48,234 nt of DNA from an uncultured Bacteroidaceae bacterium (GCA_905234745.1 CAJOJD010000002.1:117733-165966), one strand, 5' to 3'; shown: positions 9,059 through 18,265, numbered from the stretch's first letter. Made by a program: numbers and translations. Notes: a model not told the origin generated them from the letters alone.

Positions 9059-9610
9059 ATGGAGAACGAAAAGAAGCTTTACACGCTGATTGTTCACTCG
9101 GAGAACATAGCCGGTATCCTGAATCAGGTTACCGCCGTTTTCACACGCCGTCAGGTCAACATCGAGAGCCTGAACGTATCGGCCTCATCGATACCTGGTG
9201 TGCACCGTTACACCATCACCGCGATGGCCGACCGTGAGACCATTGTAAAGATCGTGGACCAGATAGAGAAGAAGGTCGATGTACTGCAGTGCCAGTTCTT
9301 TACCGACGATGAGATATTCATGCAGGAGGTGGCATTATATAAGGTGGTTACCAGCGTACTCACCGAGAACCCCGAGATGTCCAGAATCATACGCCGTTAC
9401 GGCGCCAAGCTGATTGAGGTAAACTCAACCTTCTCTGTCATTGAGAAGACCGGCCGCACCGAGGACATCACCGCACTGAACCGCGAACTATCAGCCCAGG
9501 GAGGTATGCTCCAGTTTGTAAGTTCAGGCCGAGTGGCCATCACACGCGCACGTATCGAGCATGTGAACGAGTATCTGGACAAGATGGAGGCCAGATACGG
9601 AAAGAAGTAA
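9059..9610 (+). CDS. ilvN: Acetolactate synthase, small (regulatory) subunit
   Basis: This 183-residue regulatory subunit of acetohydroxyacid synthase activates the catalytic subunit and confers feedback inhibition by valine. An N-terminal ACT domain is visible (YTLIVHSENIAGILNQVTAV, with the conserved ESLNVS and HRYTI segments). The C-terminal ALS_ss domain follows (ALYKVVTSVL, then RRYGAKLIEV, then FVSSGRVAITR). ATG 9059 is preferred to an upstream TTG inside the end of ilvB. In many Bacteroides genomes an acyl-ACP thioesterase gene lies between ilvN and ilvC; here ilvC follows after 36 bases with nothing between. Confidence 0.95.
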   Translation: MENEKKLYTLIVHSENIAGILNQVTAVFTRRQVNIESLNVSASSIPGVHRYTITAMADRETIVKIVDQIEKKVDVLQCQFFTDDEIFMQEVALYKVVTSVLTENPEMSRIIRRYGAKLIEVNSTFSVIEKTGRTEDITALNRELSAQGGMLQFVSSGRVAITRARIEHVNEYLDKMEARYGKK

Positions 9611-9646
9611 ATGGAATATTAACAACATAAACACAACAAGAAAACT

Positions 9647-10687
9647 ATGAAAATGAACTTTGGCGGTGTCATAGAAGAGGTTATGACACGTGAAGAGTTC
9701 CCGCTGGAGAAAGCCCGCGAGATACTCAAGAATGAGACAATCGCAGTTATAGGTTACGGCGTTCAGGGCCCCGGTCAGGCTTGCAACCTGCGTGACAACG
9801 GTTTCAACGTAATAGTTGGCCAGCGTCAGGGCAAGACCTTTGAGAAGGCTGTTGCCGACGGTTGGGTTCCCGGCAAGACTCTGTTCTCTATTGAGGAGGC
9901 TGCCCAGAAGGGTACCATCATCTGCATGCTTCTGTCTGATGCAGCCCAGATGCAGCAGTGGCCCAACATCAAGCCTTACCTGACCGCAGGCAAGACTCTG
10001 TACTTCTCACACGGATTCGCAATCACCTGGAACGACCGCACAGGCGTTGTTCCTCCCAAGGATATCGATGTAATCATGGTTGCTCCCAAGGGTTCAGGTA
10101 CATCACTGCGTACCATGTTCCTCGAGGGCCGCGGTCTGAACAGCTCATACGCTGTATATCAGGATGCATCAGGTCATGCACTGGATAAGGTTCTGGCTTT
10201 CGGTATCGGAATAGGTTCAGGTTATCTGTTTGAGACCACATTCATCCGTGAGGCCACATCTGACCTTACCGGTGAGCGCGGTTCACTGATGGGTGCCATC
10301 CAGGGTCTGCTGCTGGCTCAGTACGAGGTACTGCGCGAGAACGGCCACACTCCCTCTGAGGCATTCAACGAGACCGTTGAGGAGCTCACACAGTCACTCA
10401 TGCCTCTGTTCGCACAGAAGGGTATGGACTGGATGTACGCCAACTGCTCAACCACTGCACAGCGCGGTGCTCTTGACTGGATGGGCCCGTTCCACGATGC
10501 CATCAAGCCCGTTGTACAGAAGCTCTATGCAAGCGTAAAGTGCGGTAACGAGGCTCAGATCTCCATTGACAGCAACTCAAAGCCCGGCTATCGCGAGGGT
10601 CTTGAGAAAGAACTGGCTGCCCTGCGCGACAGTGAGATGTGGCAGACCGGTGCTGTTGTCCGTAAGCTCCGTCCTGAGAACAACTGA
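9647..10687 (+). CDS. ilvC: Ketol-acid reductoisomerase
   Basis: IlvC isomerises and reduces acetolactate or acetohydroxybutyrate to the dihydroxy acid used by IlvD, with NAD(P)H and Mg2+. At 346 residues it is a class I enzyme. The Rossmann domain is marked by TIAVIGYGVQGPGQACNLRDNG followed by VGQRQGKTF, the loop that decides cofactor choice. The all-helical knotted domain has the metal ligands in TSDLTGERGSLMGAI and the ETVEELTQ helix. It is the last gene of the operon and is followed after 12 bases by a strong bidirectional terminator. The coding sequence uses an unusually restricted codon set (many GGT, CGT, AAC), consistent with high expression. Confidence 0.97.
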   Translation: MKMNFGGVIEEVMTREEFPLEKAREILKNETIAVIGYGVQGPGQACNLRDNGFNVIVGQRQGKTFEKAVADGWVPGKTLFSIEEAAQKGTIICMLLSDAAQMQQWPNIKPYLTAGKTLYFSHGFAITWNDRTGVVPPKDIDVIMVAPKGSGTSLRTMFLEGRGLNSSYAVYQDASGHALDKVLAFGIGIGSGYLFETTFIREATSDLTGERGSLMGAIQGLLLAQYEVLRENGHTPSEAFNETVEELTQSLMPLFAQKGMDWMYANCSTTAQRGALDWMGPFHDAIKPVVQKLYASVKCGNEAQISIDSNSKPGYREGLEKELAALRDSEMWQTGAVVRKLRPENN

Positions 10688-10699
10688 TCGATAAGGCAC

Positions 10700-10740
10700 A
10701 AAAAATAAACCCTCGGAAAAACTCCGAGGGTTTATTTTTT
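10700..10740. terminator. Bidirectional terminator between ilvC and the PpiD-like gene
   Basis: The 8-bp stem CCCTCGGA (10710-10717) / TCCGAGGG (10723-10730) with loop AAAAC is extended by AAATAAA/TTTATTT. It is flanked by an A-run on the left and a T-run on the right, so it can stop transcripts from both convergent genes. Confidence 0.93.
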
Positions 10741-10751
10741 ATCAGTGTAGA

Positions 10752-12890
10752 TTAGAAAATCTTGTAACGGTTGTCAACTACCTTAGCCTTGTAGTAGAGT
10801 TCCTCAATGAGGGCGCTCATTATACGGCTTGAAGCCATTGAACGTGTACGCAGTTCCTCTGATTTGTCATCAAACTCGGCAGTCCATGAATCGGGAGTGA
10901 TCTTCTCGGCTACGAATACGCAGTTGTTACCCTTCATAGGAGCTGAAAGCTCATTCTGCTCAAGATTAAGAACGCTCGGTCCTACAATAGCCTCGTTTGA
11001 AGAGAGTGATGAGATATAAGCGTCATTGTTGAAGTTGACCAGTCTGATGGTGTCGATTCTTACACCGTCGATAGACTTAACCTCATCAAGGCTCTTTCCA
11101 GCCAGCTGACCCTTAAGCATATCATACTTCTTGTTTCTGAGAGTGAGGAGTGAGAGTGATGCGGTTGCATCCTCCAGGCTGCGTGTTCCACGCGGATGGA
11201 TCTTCTCAACACCTACTGCAAGCAGATGGTCGTTTGCATTTCCTACCTCATATATACGTGATACCTCACCTTCCTGGGCCTCGAATACCCAACGCAGAGC
11301 CTCGCGTGACTTGGGAACACCACCTACAGTGTGGTTGTAGTTCTCAAAGCCCGGATAGTAGAGCAGACGGAAATCTGAATCCTCGGCATTGTTTCTGAGA
11401 TCCTCGACTGTAGTATTCAGTGACAGGAAAGCGCTGAGCTTGTTGTAAGCTGCGTTGCTGGTCTCCTCGCTGAACTCAACCGGACGCTTTACGATGGCAA
11501 GATTGTATTTCTTGACGGGATTCTTTACATCAGAAACCTTGATAACAATGATTCCGCCGGTGATATTGATCTTTGTAACATCACCCTTCTTCATACCGTT
11601 CAGGGTATTCAGGAAGAGAGCATTGTCACCGCTGATGGCTGCGGGCTCGTAAGAATCGGCCGAAATCCACTGGTCTGCTACAAGCTGGCCGTAGTTCTGG
11701 GCGATGGCTGCAAAGTCTGCGCCTGTCTTCCTGGCGGCGGTAACGATACTGTCGGCGCGCTTCTCGGCTGCCTCCTCATCGGCCATAACCACCTGGATCA
11801 TTGAATACTGGATTGAATCATAACCTGTTGCATCAGAGATATACTTGAATGCGTTGTATGAATCCTCCATTGCGTTATAGTAAGGTCCGAAAACGCCGCC
11901 TACCTTGACTGAGTCAAGTCTCAGGGCTACATCCTCGGGAAGGTTCTTTGCAGAACGTGCTACCTCGCTGAATGATACGATAGAACCGGCACGGCGCAGG
12001 AAAGCTGCATAGTCATCAACATCTGACTCCAGCTGGGTTACTATCTCGTTGACGTCGGCAAGCAGAGCCTCACGGTCAGCATCGGTGGGAAGTATCTCGT
12101 AATCAATGAATACGATGTCACGGTTCTCTGAATAGTTGTAGAGAGTGGGCTTGTTCTCATTATAGACAGCCTTGAGGTCCGATGAAGAAACCTTTACGTC
12201 GGCATCAGCAACTGATGAATAGGGAAGTGATGCTACCAGGACATCGGCTCTGAGAATACGGTTGTCAAATGCGTTCTTGGCAGCCACGGGGTTTGAAAGG
12301 ATGGCAGCGTCAACAAGTGCGGTATACTTTGCGTAGAGAAGATTTGTCTTAATGTTCTTCTCAATGAAAAGCCAGTAGTTGTACATGCCGGTGTAGTACT
12401 CGTACTCGTCGGGAGAAACCGTTTCCTGATCCAACTCGCTGTAGAAAGCCAGAAAACTCTTGAGGACGTCTGCATCGAAAGTGCCGTCGCTGTTGCTGAA
12501 CGGAGTACTTGCAAGGAACTGGTCATCGCCACGCTCAATCGCATCCCTAACCTCTGCATCAGTGACTGTAAGGCCTATTCCGTTTGCCTCCTTCTGGAGG
12601 ATACGGTCACGAACCATAGTGGACCAGACCTCATCCTTGATGTTGTTCTGCTCCTCTTCTGTAAAGTCCTGAATCTGGTTGGCGAACTTGATAACGTCTG
12701 TGTAAACCTCAAGTTCCTCCTGGAATTCCATTGCGGTAATATCCTCACCGGCTATTGTGCCGACATACTGGATACCCTGGTTGGGACGGATAATCTTCCA
12801 TGCATCACCTAGAATGAAGGCCAGCATAGCAAGACCGATAACGATAAGAAGCAGTGGTCCTTTGCTTCTGATTTTCTGTAATGTTGCCAT
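10752..12890 (-). CDS. PpiD/SurA-like periplasmic peptidyl-prolyl isomerase, membrane anchored
   Basis: This 712-residue protein opens with one membrane segment (residues 12-30, GPLLLIVIGLAMLAFILGDA) and has a large periplasmic part, like PpiD. The SurA/PpiD N-terminal chaperone domain (about 35-260) carries the EFQEELEVYTDVI and MVRDRILQKEANGIGLTVTDAEV helices. A parvulin-type isomerase region lies near 345-470 (YSMIQVVMADEEAAEKRADSI, then FAAIAQNYGQ), and a second, degenerate one probably follows. The likely role is folding of outer-membrane and secreted proteins. It is the last gene of the coaX-to-gldE block but has its own promoter. Whether the isomerase domain is active cannot be judged from sequence alone. 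Confidence 0.88.
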   Translation of the reverse strand: MATLQKIRSKGPLLLIVIGLAMLAFILGDAWKIIRPNQGIQYVGTIAGEDITAMEFQEELEVYTDVIKFANQIQDFTEEEQNNIKDEVWSTMVRDRILQKEANGIGLTVTDAEVRDAIERGDDQFLASTPFSNSDGTFDADVLKSFLAFYSELDQETVSPDEYEYYTGMYNYWLFIEKNIKTNLLYAKYTALVDAAILSNPVAAKNAFDNRILRADVLVASLPYSSVADADVKVSSSDLKAVYNENKPTLYNYSENRDIVFIDYEILPTDADREALLADVNEIVTQLESDVDDYAAFLRRAGSIVSFSEVARSAKNLPEDVALRLDSVKVGGVFGPYYNAMEDSYNAFKYISDATGYDSIQYSMIQVVMADEEAAEKRADSIVTAARKTGADFAAIAQNYGQLVADQWISADSYEPAAISGDNALFLNTLNGMKKGDVTKINITGGIIVIKVSDVKNPVKKYNLAIVKRPVEFSEETSNAAYNKLSAFLSLNTTVEDLRNNAEDSDFRLLYYPGFENYNHTVGGVPKSREALRWVFEAQEGEVSRIYEVGNANDHLLAVGVEKIHPRGTRSLEDATASLSLLTLRNKKYDMLKGQLAGKSLDEVKSIDGVRIDTIRLVNFNNDAYISSLSSNEAIVGPSVLNLEQNELSAPMKGNNCVFVAEKITPDSWTAEFDDKSEELRTRSMASSRIMSALIEELYYKAKVVDNRYKIF

Positions 12891-12952
12891 TTTTTATTGT
12901 TGTTTTTATTCGTTTTTGCCTATCAAAAACCGCCAATGCGGGTAAAAGCGCA

Positions 12953-12960
12953 CAAAATTA
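12953..12960 (-). promoter_or_regulatory. Minus-7 element of the PpiD-like gene
   Basis: The minus strand reads TAATTTTG, an exact TAnnTTTG, 62 bases before the ATG, in the 101-base gap after gldE. The palindrome AATAAGCGCTTATT (12983-12996) overlaps the gldE stop codon just upstream. Confidence 0.55.
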
Positions 12961-12991
12961 CTAAAAAATGTTCTAAATCTCCAATAAGCGC

Positions 12992-14251
12992 TTATTTATT
13001 TAACGTTAGTTCCACCAACTCGATCTTGGTCTCGCCGCGTTTGAGTATCCTGAATGAGTATTCGCCCACGTTTATCTTCTCGTTCACTTTGGGGAATCCC
13101 TTGGCCTTGCTCAGTATGAGGCCTCCCACGGTCATATACTCATCGGACTCCGGTATGTCCAATCCGAACATCGAGTTGACGCGGTCAATTTCCATACGAC
13201 CTGACAGTAGCCAGCCGTCATCAGTCTGCTTGGCAATGAGATTGGTAACGTCATGCTCATCCTGGATGTCTCCCAATATCTCCTCAATGATATCCTCGAG
13301 CGATACTATTCCCGATGTTCCTCCGAACTCATCCACTACTACGGCCAGACTCTTCTTGCGGGCCATAAGCTGTTTCATGAGTTTCTGAGCGGCAAGGGTT
13401 TCGGGTACGAAAGGCACGGCCTGGATATGCTCCTGCCAGTCATTCTTGTGCCTGAAAAGCTCCGATGAATGGATATAGCCTATGATGTGGTCCATATCCT
13501 CTTCATAAACCAGTATCTTGGAGTATCCGGTCTCAATGAACATCTCTCTCAGGGCATTCCAGGAAACGCCCTTCTCTACCGCACACACCTCGTTGCGCGG
13601 AACCATGCAGTCACGCGTCTTGACATTCGAGAAATCCAGCACGTTCTGGAAAATACGCACCTCCTGGTCGGGCTGGCTGTTCTCCTCGGCTCCCGACAGG
13701 CCGGACTGCACGAAATAGTCCAGATCCACCTTTGAGAACGCCTTGGCCGTATTCTCCTTGTCAATCCTCACTCCCATGATCCTGAGCAGTATACGTGACA
13801 GCCAGGTGGTAAACTGAGATATGGGATAAAGCAGGATATATATCAGATAGATTGGAAAGGCCAGGATGTTCAGTTTGCCGTTCGGATTGGAGCGGAACAG
13901 CATCTTGGGAACAAACTCGCCTATCACGATGACTATGGCGGTCGAAACCAGGGTTTCTATGACTATCAGCAGGAATTCATTGCCTATCAGCCCTTCCGGC
14001 AGCAGCATCTCTATCAGATGAGCCATCATGGTGCTGTAAAGCACAAGCGCGATGTTGTTGCCTACCAGTATAGTGGACAGATAGATGTTGGGGTTACGGA
14101 AAAACCTTTCCAGCAGACGTGAACTGAAAGTATGACGTTCCACATCCATCTCGAAACGCAGACGGTCGGCCGACACGAATGCAATCTCAAGCCCGGAGAA
14201 CAGCGCCGAGAAGAACAGCGCTACAAGCAATATTACGAGTGTGTGGGTCAT
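12992..14251 (-). CDS. gldE: GldE-type CNNM/CBS transmembrane protein (HlyC/CorC family)
   Basis: This 419-residue protein has a CNNM (DUF21) membrane domain with four segments (LVILLVALFFSALFSGLEIA, TILVGNNIALVLYS, LIVIETLVSTAIVIVIGEFV, ILAFPIYLIYILLYPISQF). A CBS-domain pair follows (about 205-325: RDCMVPRNEVCAVEKG, then SLAVVVDEFGGTSGIVSLED), and then a C-terminal CorC_HlyC domain (GWLLSGRMEIDRVN). The family is annotated as gliding motility protein GldE in Bacteroidota but also occurs in non-gliders, where divalent-cation transport is suspected. The start overlaps the lptC stop in ATGA, so the two are co-translated. The association with lptC is a recurrent Bacteroidales arrangement. Confidence 0.9.
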   Translation of the reverse strand: MTHTLVILLVALFFSALFSGLEIAFVSADRLRFEMDVERHTFSSRLLERFFRNPNIYLSTILVGNNIALVLYSTMMAHLIEMLLPEGLIGNEFLLIVIETLVSTAIVIVIGEFVPKMLFRSNPNGKLNILAFPIYLIYILLYPISQFTTWLSRILLRIMGVRIDKENTAKAFSKVDLDYFVQSGLSGAEENSQPDQEVRIFQNVLDFSNVKTRDCMVPRNEVCAVEKGVSWNALREMFIETGYSKILVYEEDMDHIIGYIHSSELFRHKNDWQEHIQAVPFVPETLAAQKLMKQLMARKKSLAVVVDEFGGTSGIVSLEDIIEEILGDIQDEHDVTNLIAKQTDDGWLLSGRMEIDRVNSMFGLDIPESDEYMTVGGLILSKAKGFPKVNEKINVGEYSFRILKRGETKIELVELTLNK

Positions 14252-14811
14252 TTGGTTTCAGTGACGGGAAATACGCCCTCAGTCTTGCGGATGGTATATT
14301 CGGTAAGATTGCTGTTGGACTCAAAACCGTGTCCTACTATGATCTGACGGTCCTGCTTGATATGGATAAGGCTGTCCGAGTACATCCTGCTGCGACGGTT
14401 GTCCACAAAGAGTTCGTTCGTATCAAACTCCTCTTTCTTGATGTTCTCGGCGTGGACATTGTGTATCAGATGCCAGATCTCGTCATCAATCATATAGTAG
14501 GCGGTATCGGCCACCAGCTTTGACTCCACCTGCATGAGAGAGTCCAGGATCTCAAGCAACACACCCTCCTCCATACTGTAGAAAGGAGGATTCATCTTGT
14601 CGAATATCTTCCATTCCTCGGCAATCACATGATAGCGTATCACACCGTTCTCGGATATCAGCATATCCACCCCACGGGTGGTTATGACCGATGTGGAGTC
14701 ACGACTGGTCACAGCCGGCCCCAGCTGTTTGTCCTTGTTTGAGCAAGAGAGGCAGAAAAACGACGAGACAACCGCCAGTATGACGGTTGCCAGGTACGTT
14801 CTTTTAATCAT
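14248..14811 (-). CDS. lptC: LptC-like LPS export lipoprotein
   Basis: LptC sits in the inner membrane and relays lipopolysaccharide from LptB2FG to the periplasmic bridge. The sequence has a lipoprotein signal (TYLATVILAVVSSFFCLSC, cysteine in SFFCLSCSN) and a beta-jellyroll-type domain with the repeated strand pattern VDMLISENGVIRYHVIAEEW, YSMEEGVLLEILD and RSRMYSDSLIHIKQD. I chose ATG 14811 (MIKRTYL) because it gives a standard charged start to the signal peptide. ATG 14838 would add nine hydrophilic residues in front and lies right against the previous stop. The Bacteroidota form is predicted to be lipidated, unlike the E. coli transmembrane version. It overlaps gldE by four bases. Confidence 0.82.
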   Translation of the reverse strand: MIKRTYLATVILAVVSSFFCLSCSNKDKQLGPAVTSRDSTSVITTRGVDMLISENGVIRYHVIAEEWKIFDKMNPPFYSMEEGVLLEILDSLMQVESKLVADTAYYMIDDEIWHLIHNVHAENIKKEEFDTNELFVDNRRSRMYSDSLIHIKQDRQIIVGHGFESNSNLTEYTIRKTEGVFPVTETK

Positions 14812-14838
14812 CGGCTGCTGGCCGGTGGTATGTATCAT

Positions 14839-16218
14839 TTATCTGATAGTGGTAGTCTCGTTTATCCAACCCTTGATCTCAATCTGGTCACCTACCTTAT
14901 ATCCAAGCATGAACAGGTCGTTGGCATCAGGAGTCTGTTTCTTATAAGAGTTGATAAGTTCGTTGGCCTTTGCTGCTACAGAAGAATCCACCTTCTTGGC
15001 CTGCTCCAGCTTGTCAATGACTGCAAAGTATGCGCAACGGTCCAGAGCGGGCTCGCTTGACCAGCTATGCTTTACAGCGTAGAGCTGTGCCATAAGGATG
15101 TATGCATCACCTCTGTTGGGGTTATTCTGCAGGCACTTCTGCAGGCAAGTACGGCTGCGGTCGTAGTTGTCCTTTGCAAAATAGAGGGTAGCCATAAGAT
15201 AATAGGTACCTGCTATGCTGTTCTTGTCATCATCAAGCTCGATAGCCTGGTTGTAATACTCAATGGCCTTCTCGGTATCATCACGCTGCTTGTAATAGAG
15301 AGCGCCCAGAGCCTTTGCGGTTCTTGCAGAGGGAGTGATTGCGTGAGCATACTCAGATGCTGCAAAGTAAGCGTCACTTGAGTTGCACTCAAACATCTGC
15401 ATGATCTTAACGACCTTGGTCAGATACTCAAGATTGTCCTTGTTAGCCTCGATCTTGGGACCGTAGATAGCCTGCAGGGACTCGCAGTCAGCTGCACCGC
15501 TCTTAACGAAGTGGCCGTCGATATTCTCCTTAACCTTGGTGGCATTCTCAAGAATCTTCTCGTCATCCTGATGACTTGCAATGAACTCATCAATATAACT
15601 TGCGCAGTCAAGATAGTCCTGAATCAGGGCGTCGCGGTACTCCTCGTTGTCCTTCTTGTTGGTGTAACGCTGAGCGGAAACTGCCATCAGGTCATCCAGA
15701 ACGTAGTACTGGGTCTCACCCTTGCCCAGGTCAACAGCCTTACGGAGCAGTTCATAAGCCCTGCTTATGGAAACCTTGGGGTTGTATACCCTGTAGGCAT
15801 GACCGTACTGACCGTAGATCTCGCCCTCGGTAACCTTGTTCTTGGCTATTGCGTTGAGTTTATCCAGATACTTGAGACGCTGCTCAAATACCTCGAAAAG
15901 CTCATTTGAATACTGAGTCATGAGCTCTGTGTTCTTCTCCTTCTTGGCGTCGTTGTAAAGAGACTGAAGGATCTGGAGACCATAAGTATAGGTATTTACG
16001 GAAGCAAGGGGAGCGTCGTGGAATACCTCCTTCCAACCGGACTCGTAAGCTTCCTTAAAGTTCTTGGTCTTGACAAACTCAGTATAGATACTTATGTTCT
16101 TTAAAGTATTGATACTATCCTGTCCATGTCCATAGCGTGAACCGTCTTCAACGCCTTTCTGTGCGTAAACGCCTGATACTGTCACAAGCGCCAATGCAAT
16201 CAATCCAATCTTTTTCAT
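14839..16218 (-). CDS. Secreted tetratricopeptide-repeat protein
   Basis: This 459-residue protein has a cleavable signal peptide (MKKIGLIALALVTVSGVYAQ). The rest is almost all helical, with TPR units clearest near residues 300-400 (AKALGALYYKQRDDTEKAIEYYNQAIELD, YYLMATLYFAKDNYDRSRTCLQKCL, GDAYILMAQLYAVKHSW). TPR proteins scaffold protein complexes; here the protein would be periplasmic. Four genes around it deal with the outer membrane (beta-barrel, LptC, GldE, PpiD-like), so a role in envelope assembly is a reasonable inference, but no specific partner can be named. It has its own minus-7 element and is followed directly by lptC. Confidence 0.85.
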   Translation of the reverse strand: MKKIGLIALALVTVSGVYAQKGVEDGSRYGHGQDSINTLKNISIYTEFVKTKNFKEAYESGWKEVFHDAPLASVNTYTYGLQILQSLYNDAKKEKNTELMTQYSNELFEVFEQRLKYLDKLNAIAKNKVTEGEIYGQYGHAYRVYNPKVSISRAYELLRKAVDLGKGETQYYVLDDLMAVSAQRYTNKKDNEEYRDALIQDYLDCASYIDEFIASHQDDEKILENATKVKENIDGHFVKSGAADCESLQAIYGPKIEANKDNLEYLTKVVKIMQMFECNSSDAYFAASEYAHAITPSARTAKALGALYYKQRDDTEKAIEYYNQAIELDDDKNSIAGTYYLMATLYFAKDNYDRSRTCLQKCLQNNPNRGDAYILMAQLYAVKHSWSSEPALDRCAYFAVIDKLEQAKKVDSSVAAKANELINSYKKQTPDANDLFMLGYKVGDQIEIKGWINETTTIR

Positions 16219-16253
16219 ATCGTTTAGTTTAGTACTTTCAATAATAAGATATG

Positions 16254-16261
16254 CAAATATA
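16254..16261 (-). promoter_or_regulatory. Minus-7 element for the TPR-lptC-gldE unit
   Basis: The minus strand reads TATATTTG, an exact TAnnTTTG match, 35 bases before the TPR gene ATG. It lies in the 68-base gap after the beta-barrel gene. Confidence 0.6.
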
Positions 16262-16286
16262 CGAATAAGTTAAATCAACACGACTG

Positions 16287-17549
16287 TCAGTCAACCATCA
16301 ACTTCATGAACCAACGCTCCATGAATGTCACTCCGACGTTGATCCTGATATAGTTTTCAGTGATCATTCCCTTGCTCATAGGCTGCACTCTCACGAACTC
16401 ACCGGATACGTGCAGATATGACATGCTGTTGTATGCATTGCTGATGGGAACCGAGAAACCTGCACTTACTCCCAACTGTATCGGCCCGTTGCCGTTACCT
16501 ACTTTATAATAGGGCTGGGCAAAATTGAATCCCACCTCGTAGGCAGTGCGTTTGAGCAGGTTGCGGTTGGTCTCATCGGCCCTGAGCATGAATCCGGCGG
16601 CAGCCGATATCCTGTCGCTTCCGGTCTTCTGACCAAAGAAGCTGGCCTTTGACCATGTCTGATATGAGACATCGGCACCGAACATACCTTTCTTCCACTG
16701 GTAAGTGAAGCCCACCGACAGCATCTCCGGGATGGAGAATGCATCGGCAATTATCGTGGTGTCGCTTACCGAGTGTACATCAGTAACATATGTATCACTG
16801 TTCAGTTTCTGCGCAGGAGTGAACGTACCGCCCAGCACCAGTTTGTTGTCAGCAAACGAGAGGGTTGTCTGCAGACCGAAGTCCAGCTTCAGGGCCGACA
16901 TCTCGGCTACGTATGTCTTCTGTCTGGACTGTACATCCGTTGAAGAATAGGTGTTGCTGATATAGTGTGTAATGTCACCGCTCAGATAAGATGCGTTGGC
17001 ACCTATTGACAGCCACTTTGCGGGCCTCCATCCGAGACCGCCTATGAACTGGCGGACTCCGCCTGTGCCTGAATAGGTGTTCTTGGCCGTTATCTCACCA
17101 TCCTCGTCACGACGTACCACCTCTGTTCCGGAGAACTGGTAGCCCACGTTCGAGAAAGGCATGAAACCCACCGTCATTCCCACCTTGGGCAGTATCCTGA
17201 ACTGCATTGCCAGATGGTTGATGTAGGCGTTATGGGCATTAACCCTGACATCGTTCTCACTGAAGTTGCAGTTCTGCAATGCAAATCCAAGATCCGCAAT
17301 GAAGGTCAGCGTGTCGACAGTTGAGTATGAAGCCGGGTTCTTCATGTTCAGGACATTGGGGTAACGGAAACCTGCGCCTATGCCGCCCATTGATTTGGTG
17401 ATTCCGGTCGACTGGTCCGACAACAGTCCAATGCCGTATCTGGAATACGGAGAATTGACACCCGTCTGGGCCTTGACTGTATTAAGACCGGGAAGACACG
17501 AAACGGACAAAACCAGAATAAGAAATATTTTCCTGTATACCCTATTCAT
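16287..17549 (-). CDS. Outer-membrane beta-barrel protein
   Basis: The mature protein of about 400 residues follows a signal peptide (KIFLILVLSVSCLPGLNTVKAQ). The N-terminal motif NSPYSRYGIGLLSDQSTG and the GGIGAGFRYPNVLNMKNPASYSTVD segment resemble FadL/TodX-type and related Bacteroidota barrels. Alternating amphipathic strands follow to the end, which closes with the strand YIRINVGVTFMERWFMKLMVD. I chose ATG 17549 (MNRVYRKIFL), since the longer frame from 17600 puts 17 unsuited residues before the signal and lies well inside coaX. It overlaps the coaX end by 8 bases, so the two are read together. The transported substrate is unknown. Confidence 0.8.
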   Translation of the reverse strand: MNRVYRKIFLILVLSVSCLPGLNTVKAQTGVNSPYSRYGIGLLSDQSTGITKSMGGIGAGFRYPNVLNMKNPASYSTVDTLTFIADLGFALQNCNFSENDVRVNAHNAYINHLAMQFRILPKVGMTVGFMPFSNVGYQFSGTEVVRRDEDGEITAKNTYSGTGGVRQFIGGLGWRPAKWLSIGANASYLSGDITHYISNTYSSTDVQSRQKTYVAEMSALKLDFGLQTTLSFADNKLVLGGTFTPAQKLNSDTYVTDVHSVSDTTIIADAFSIPEMLSVGFTYQWKKGMFGADVSYQTWSKASFFGQKTGSDRISAAAGFMLRADETNRNLLKRTAYEVGFNFAQPYYKVGNGNGPIQLGVSAGFSVPISNAYNSMSYLHVSGEFVRVQPMSKGMITENYIRINVGVTFMERWFMKLMVD

Positions 17550-18222
17550 TGTATTGAGTAATCCGGGCCAGTCCCAGAAGAACCAGGTCCGGTACCGCAA
17601 AAGTACTGCTTTTGGCTTTTATATCAAAGATTTCGGCATCTCCTCCGGTTAAAAAAACCAAAAGGGAAGGATATATGGAGCATATTTCCGCAATATAGCC
17701 GTCAAGTTCATGTCTTAATCCGTTGACGACTCCGCTGCGTATGGCAGTTTCCGTATCTCTGCCGAACATGGGGACCTCACCCTGGGCCGATACCAGCGGC
17801 AGTGCGCCCGTATGCTCATGCAACGATTTGAGTCTCAGACCGATACCCGGAGCGATATTGCCTCCCTTATAGGTGCCGTCGGCCGATACGAAATCAAACG
17901 TTACGGCTGTTCCGGCATCCACCACAAGAAGGTCATGGCCGGGTTTGAGTGACCAGGCTCCCACGGCGGCGGCAAGGCGGTCCATGCCCAGGGTTCCGGG
18001 TGATGAGTATGCTATCCTGAGCGGTGTGGGGATATCGGCCGTAAGACGTTTCATGCCATGAGCCGTCATCCACGCCTCAACCTCGGGATCCAAAGGGTGC
18101 ACTGAACACCACATGCCGCCGTCAACATCCAGCTCCATCATGTTCTCCACATGACGCAGACTGCCGTTTTCCAGTACGGCGGCTTTTACCCTTGTATTTC
18201 CAAAATCGGCCAATAGTATCAT
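17542..18222 (-). CDS. coaX: Type III pantothenate kinase
   Basis: CoaX phosphorylates pantothenate in the first step of coenzyme A synthesis. The three family motifs are present in a protein of 226 residues: DFGNTRVK at the N-terminus (phosphate loop), DAGTAVTFDFV, and GGNIAPGI. Start ATG 18222 (MILLADFGNT) is the family start; an open frame extends upstream to 18381 but crosses the promoter and is not coding. The first base of the message is likely only a few bases from this ATG (see the promoter entry). Downstream is the beta-barrel gene, overlapping by 8 bases. Confidence 0.93.
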   Translation of the reverse strand: MILLADFGNTRVKAAVLENGSLRHVENMMELDVDGGMWCSVHPLDPEVEAWMTAHGMKRLTADIPTPLRIAYSSPGTLGMDRLAAAVGAWSLKPGHDLLVVDAGTAVTFDFVSADGTYKGGNIAPGIGLRLKSLHEHTGALPLVSAQGEVPMFGRDTETAIRSGVVNGLRHELDGYIAEICSIYPSLLVFLTGGDAEIFDIKAKSSTFAVPDLVLLGLARITQYNE

Positions 18223-18230
18223 ACTGCGCG

Positions 18231-18247
18231 CAAAATTACTAACTTTG
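18231..18247. promoter_or_regulatory. Divergent, abutting promoters of coaX and the DUF4105-phosphatase gene
   Basis: On the minus strand TAATTTTG (18238 down to 18231) and on the plus strand TAACTTTG (18240-18247) are both exact TAnnTTTG matches, separated by a single base. The first is 8 bases from the coaX ATG and the second 18 bases from the plus-strand ATG. The two polymerases cannot occupy the site together. Confidence 0.65.
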
Positions 18248-18265
18248 CCCCATAATATTAAAAAC

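Noticed and set aside
12983-12996. Palindrome AATAAGCGCTTATT at the gldE stop codon
   Set aside because: Self-complementary without a loop and followed by no T-run on the minus strand; more likely chance than a terminator.
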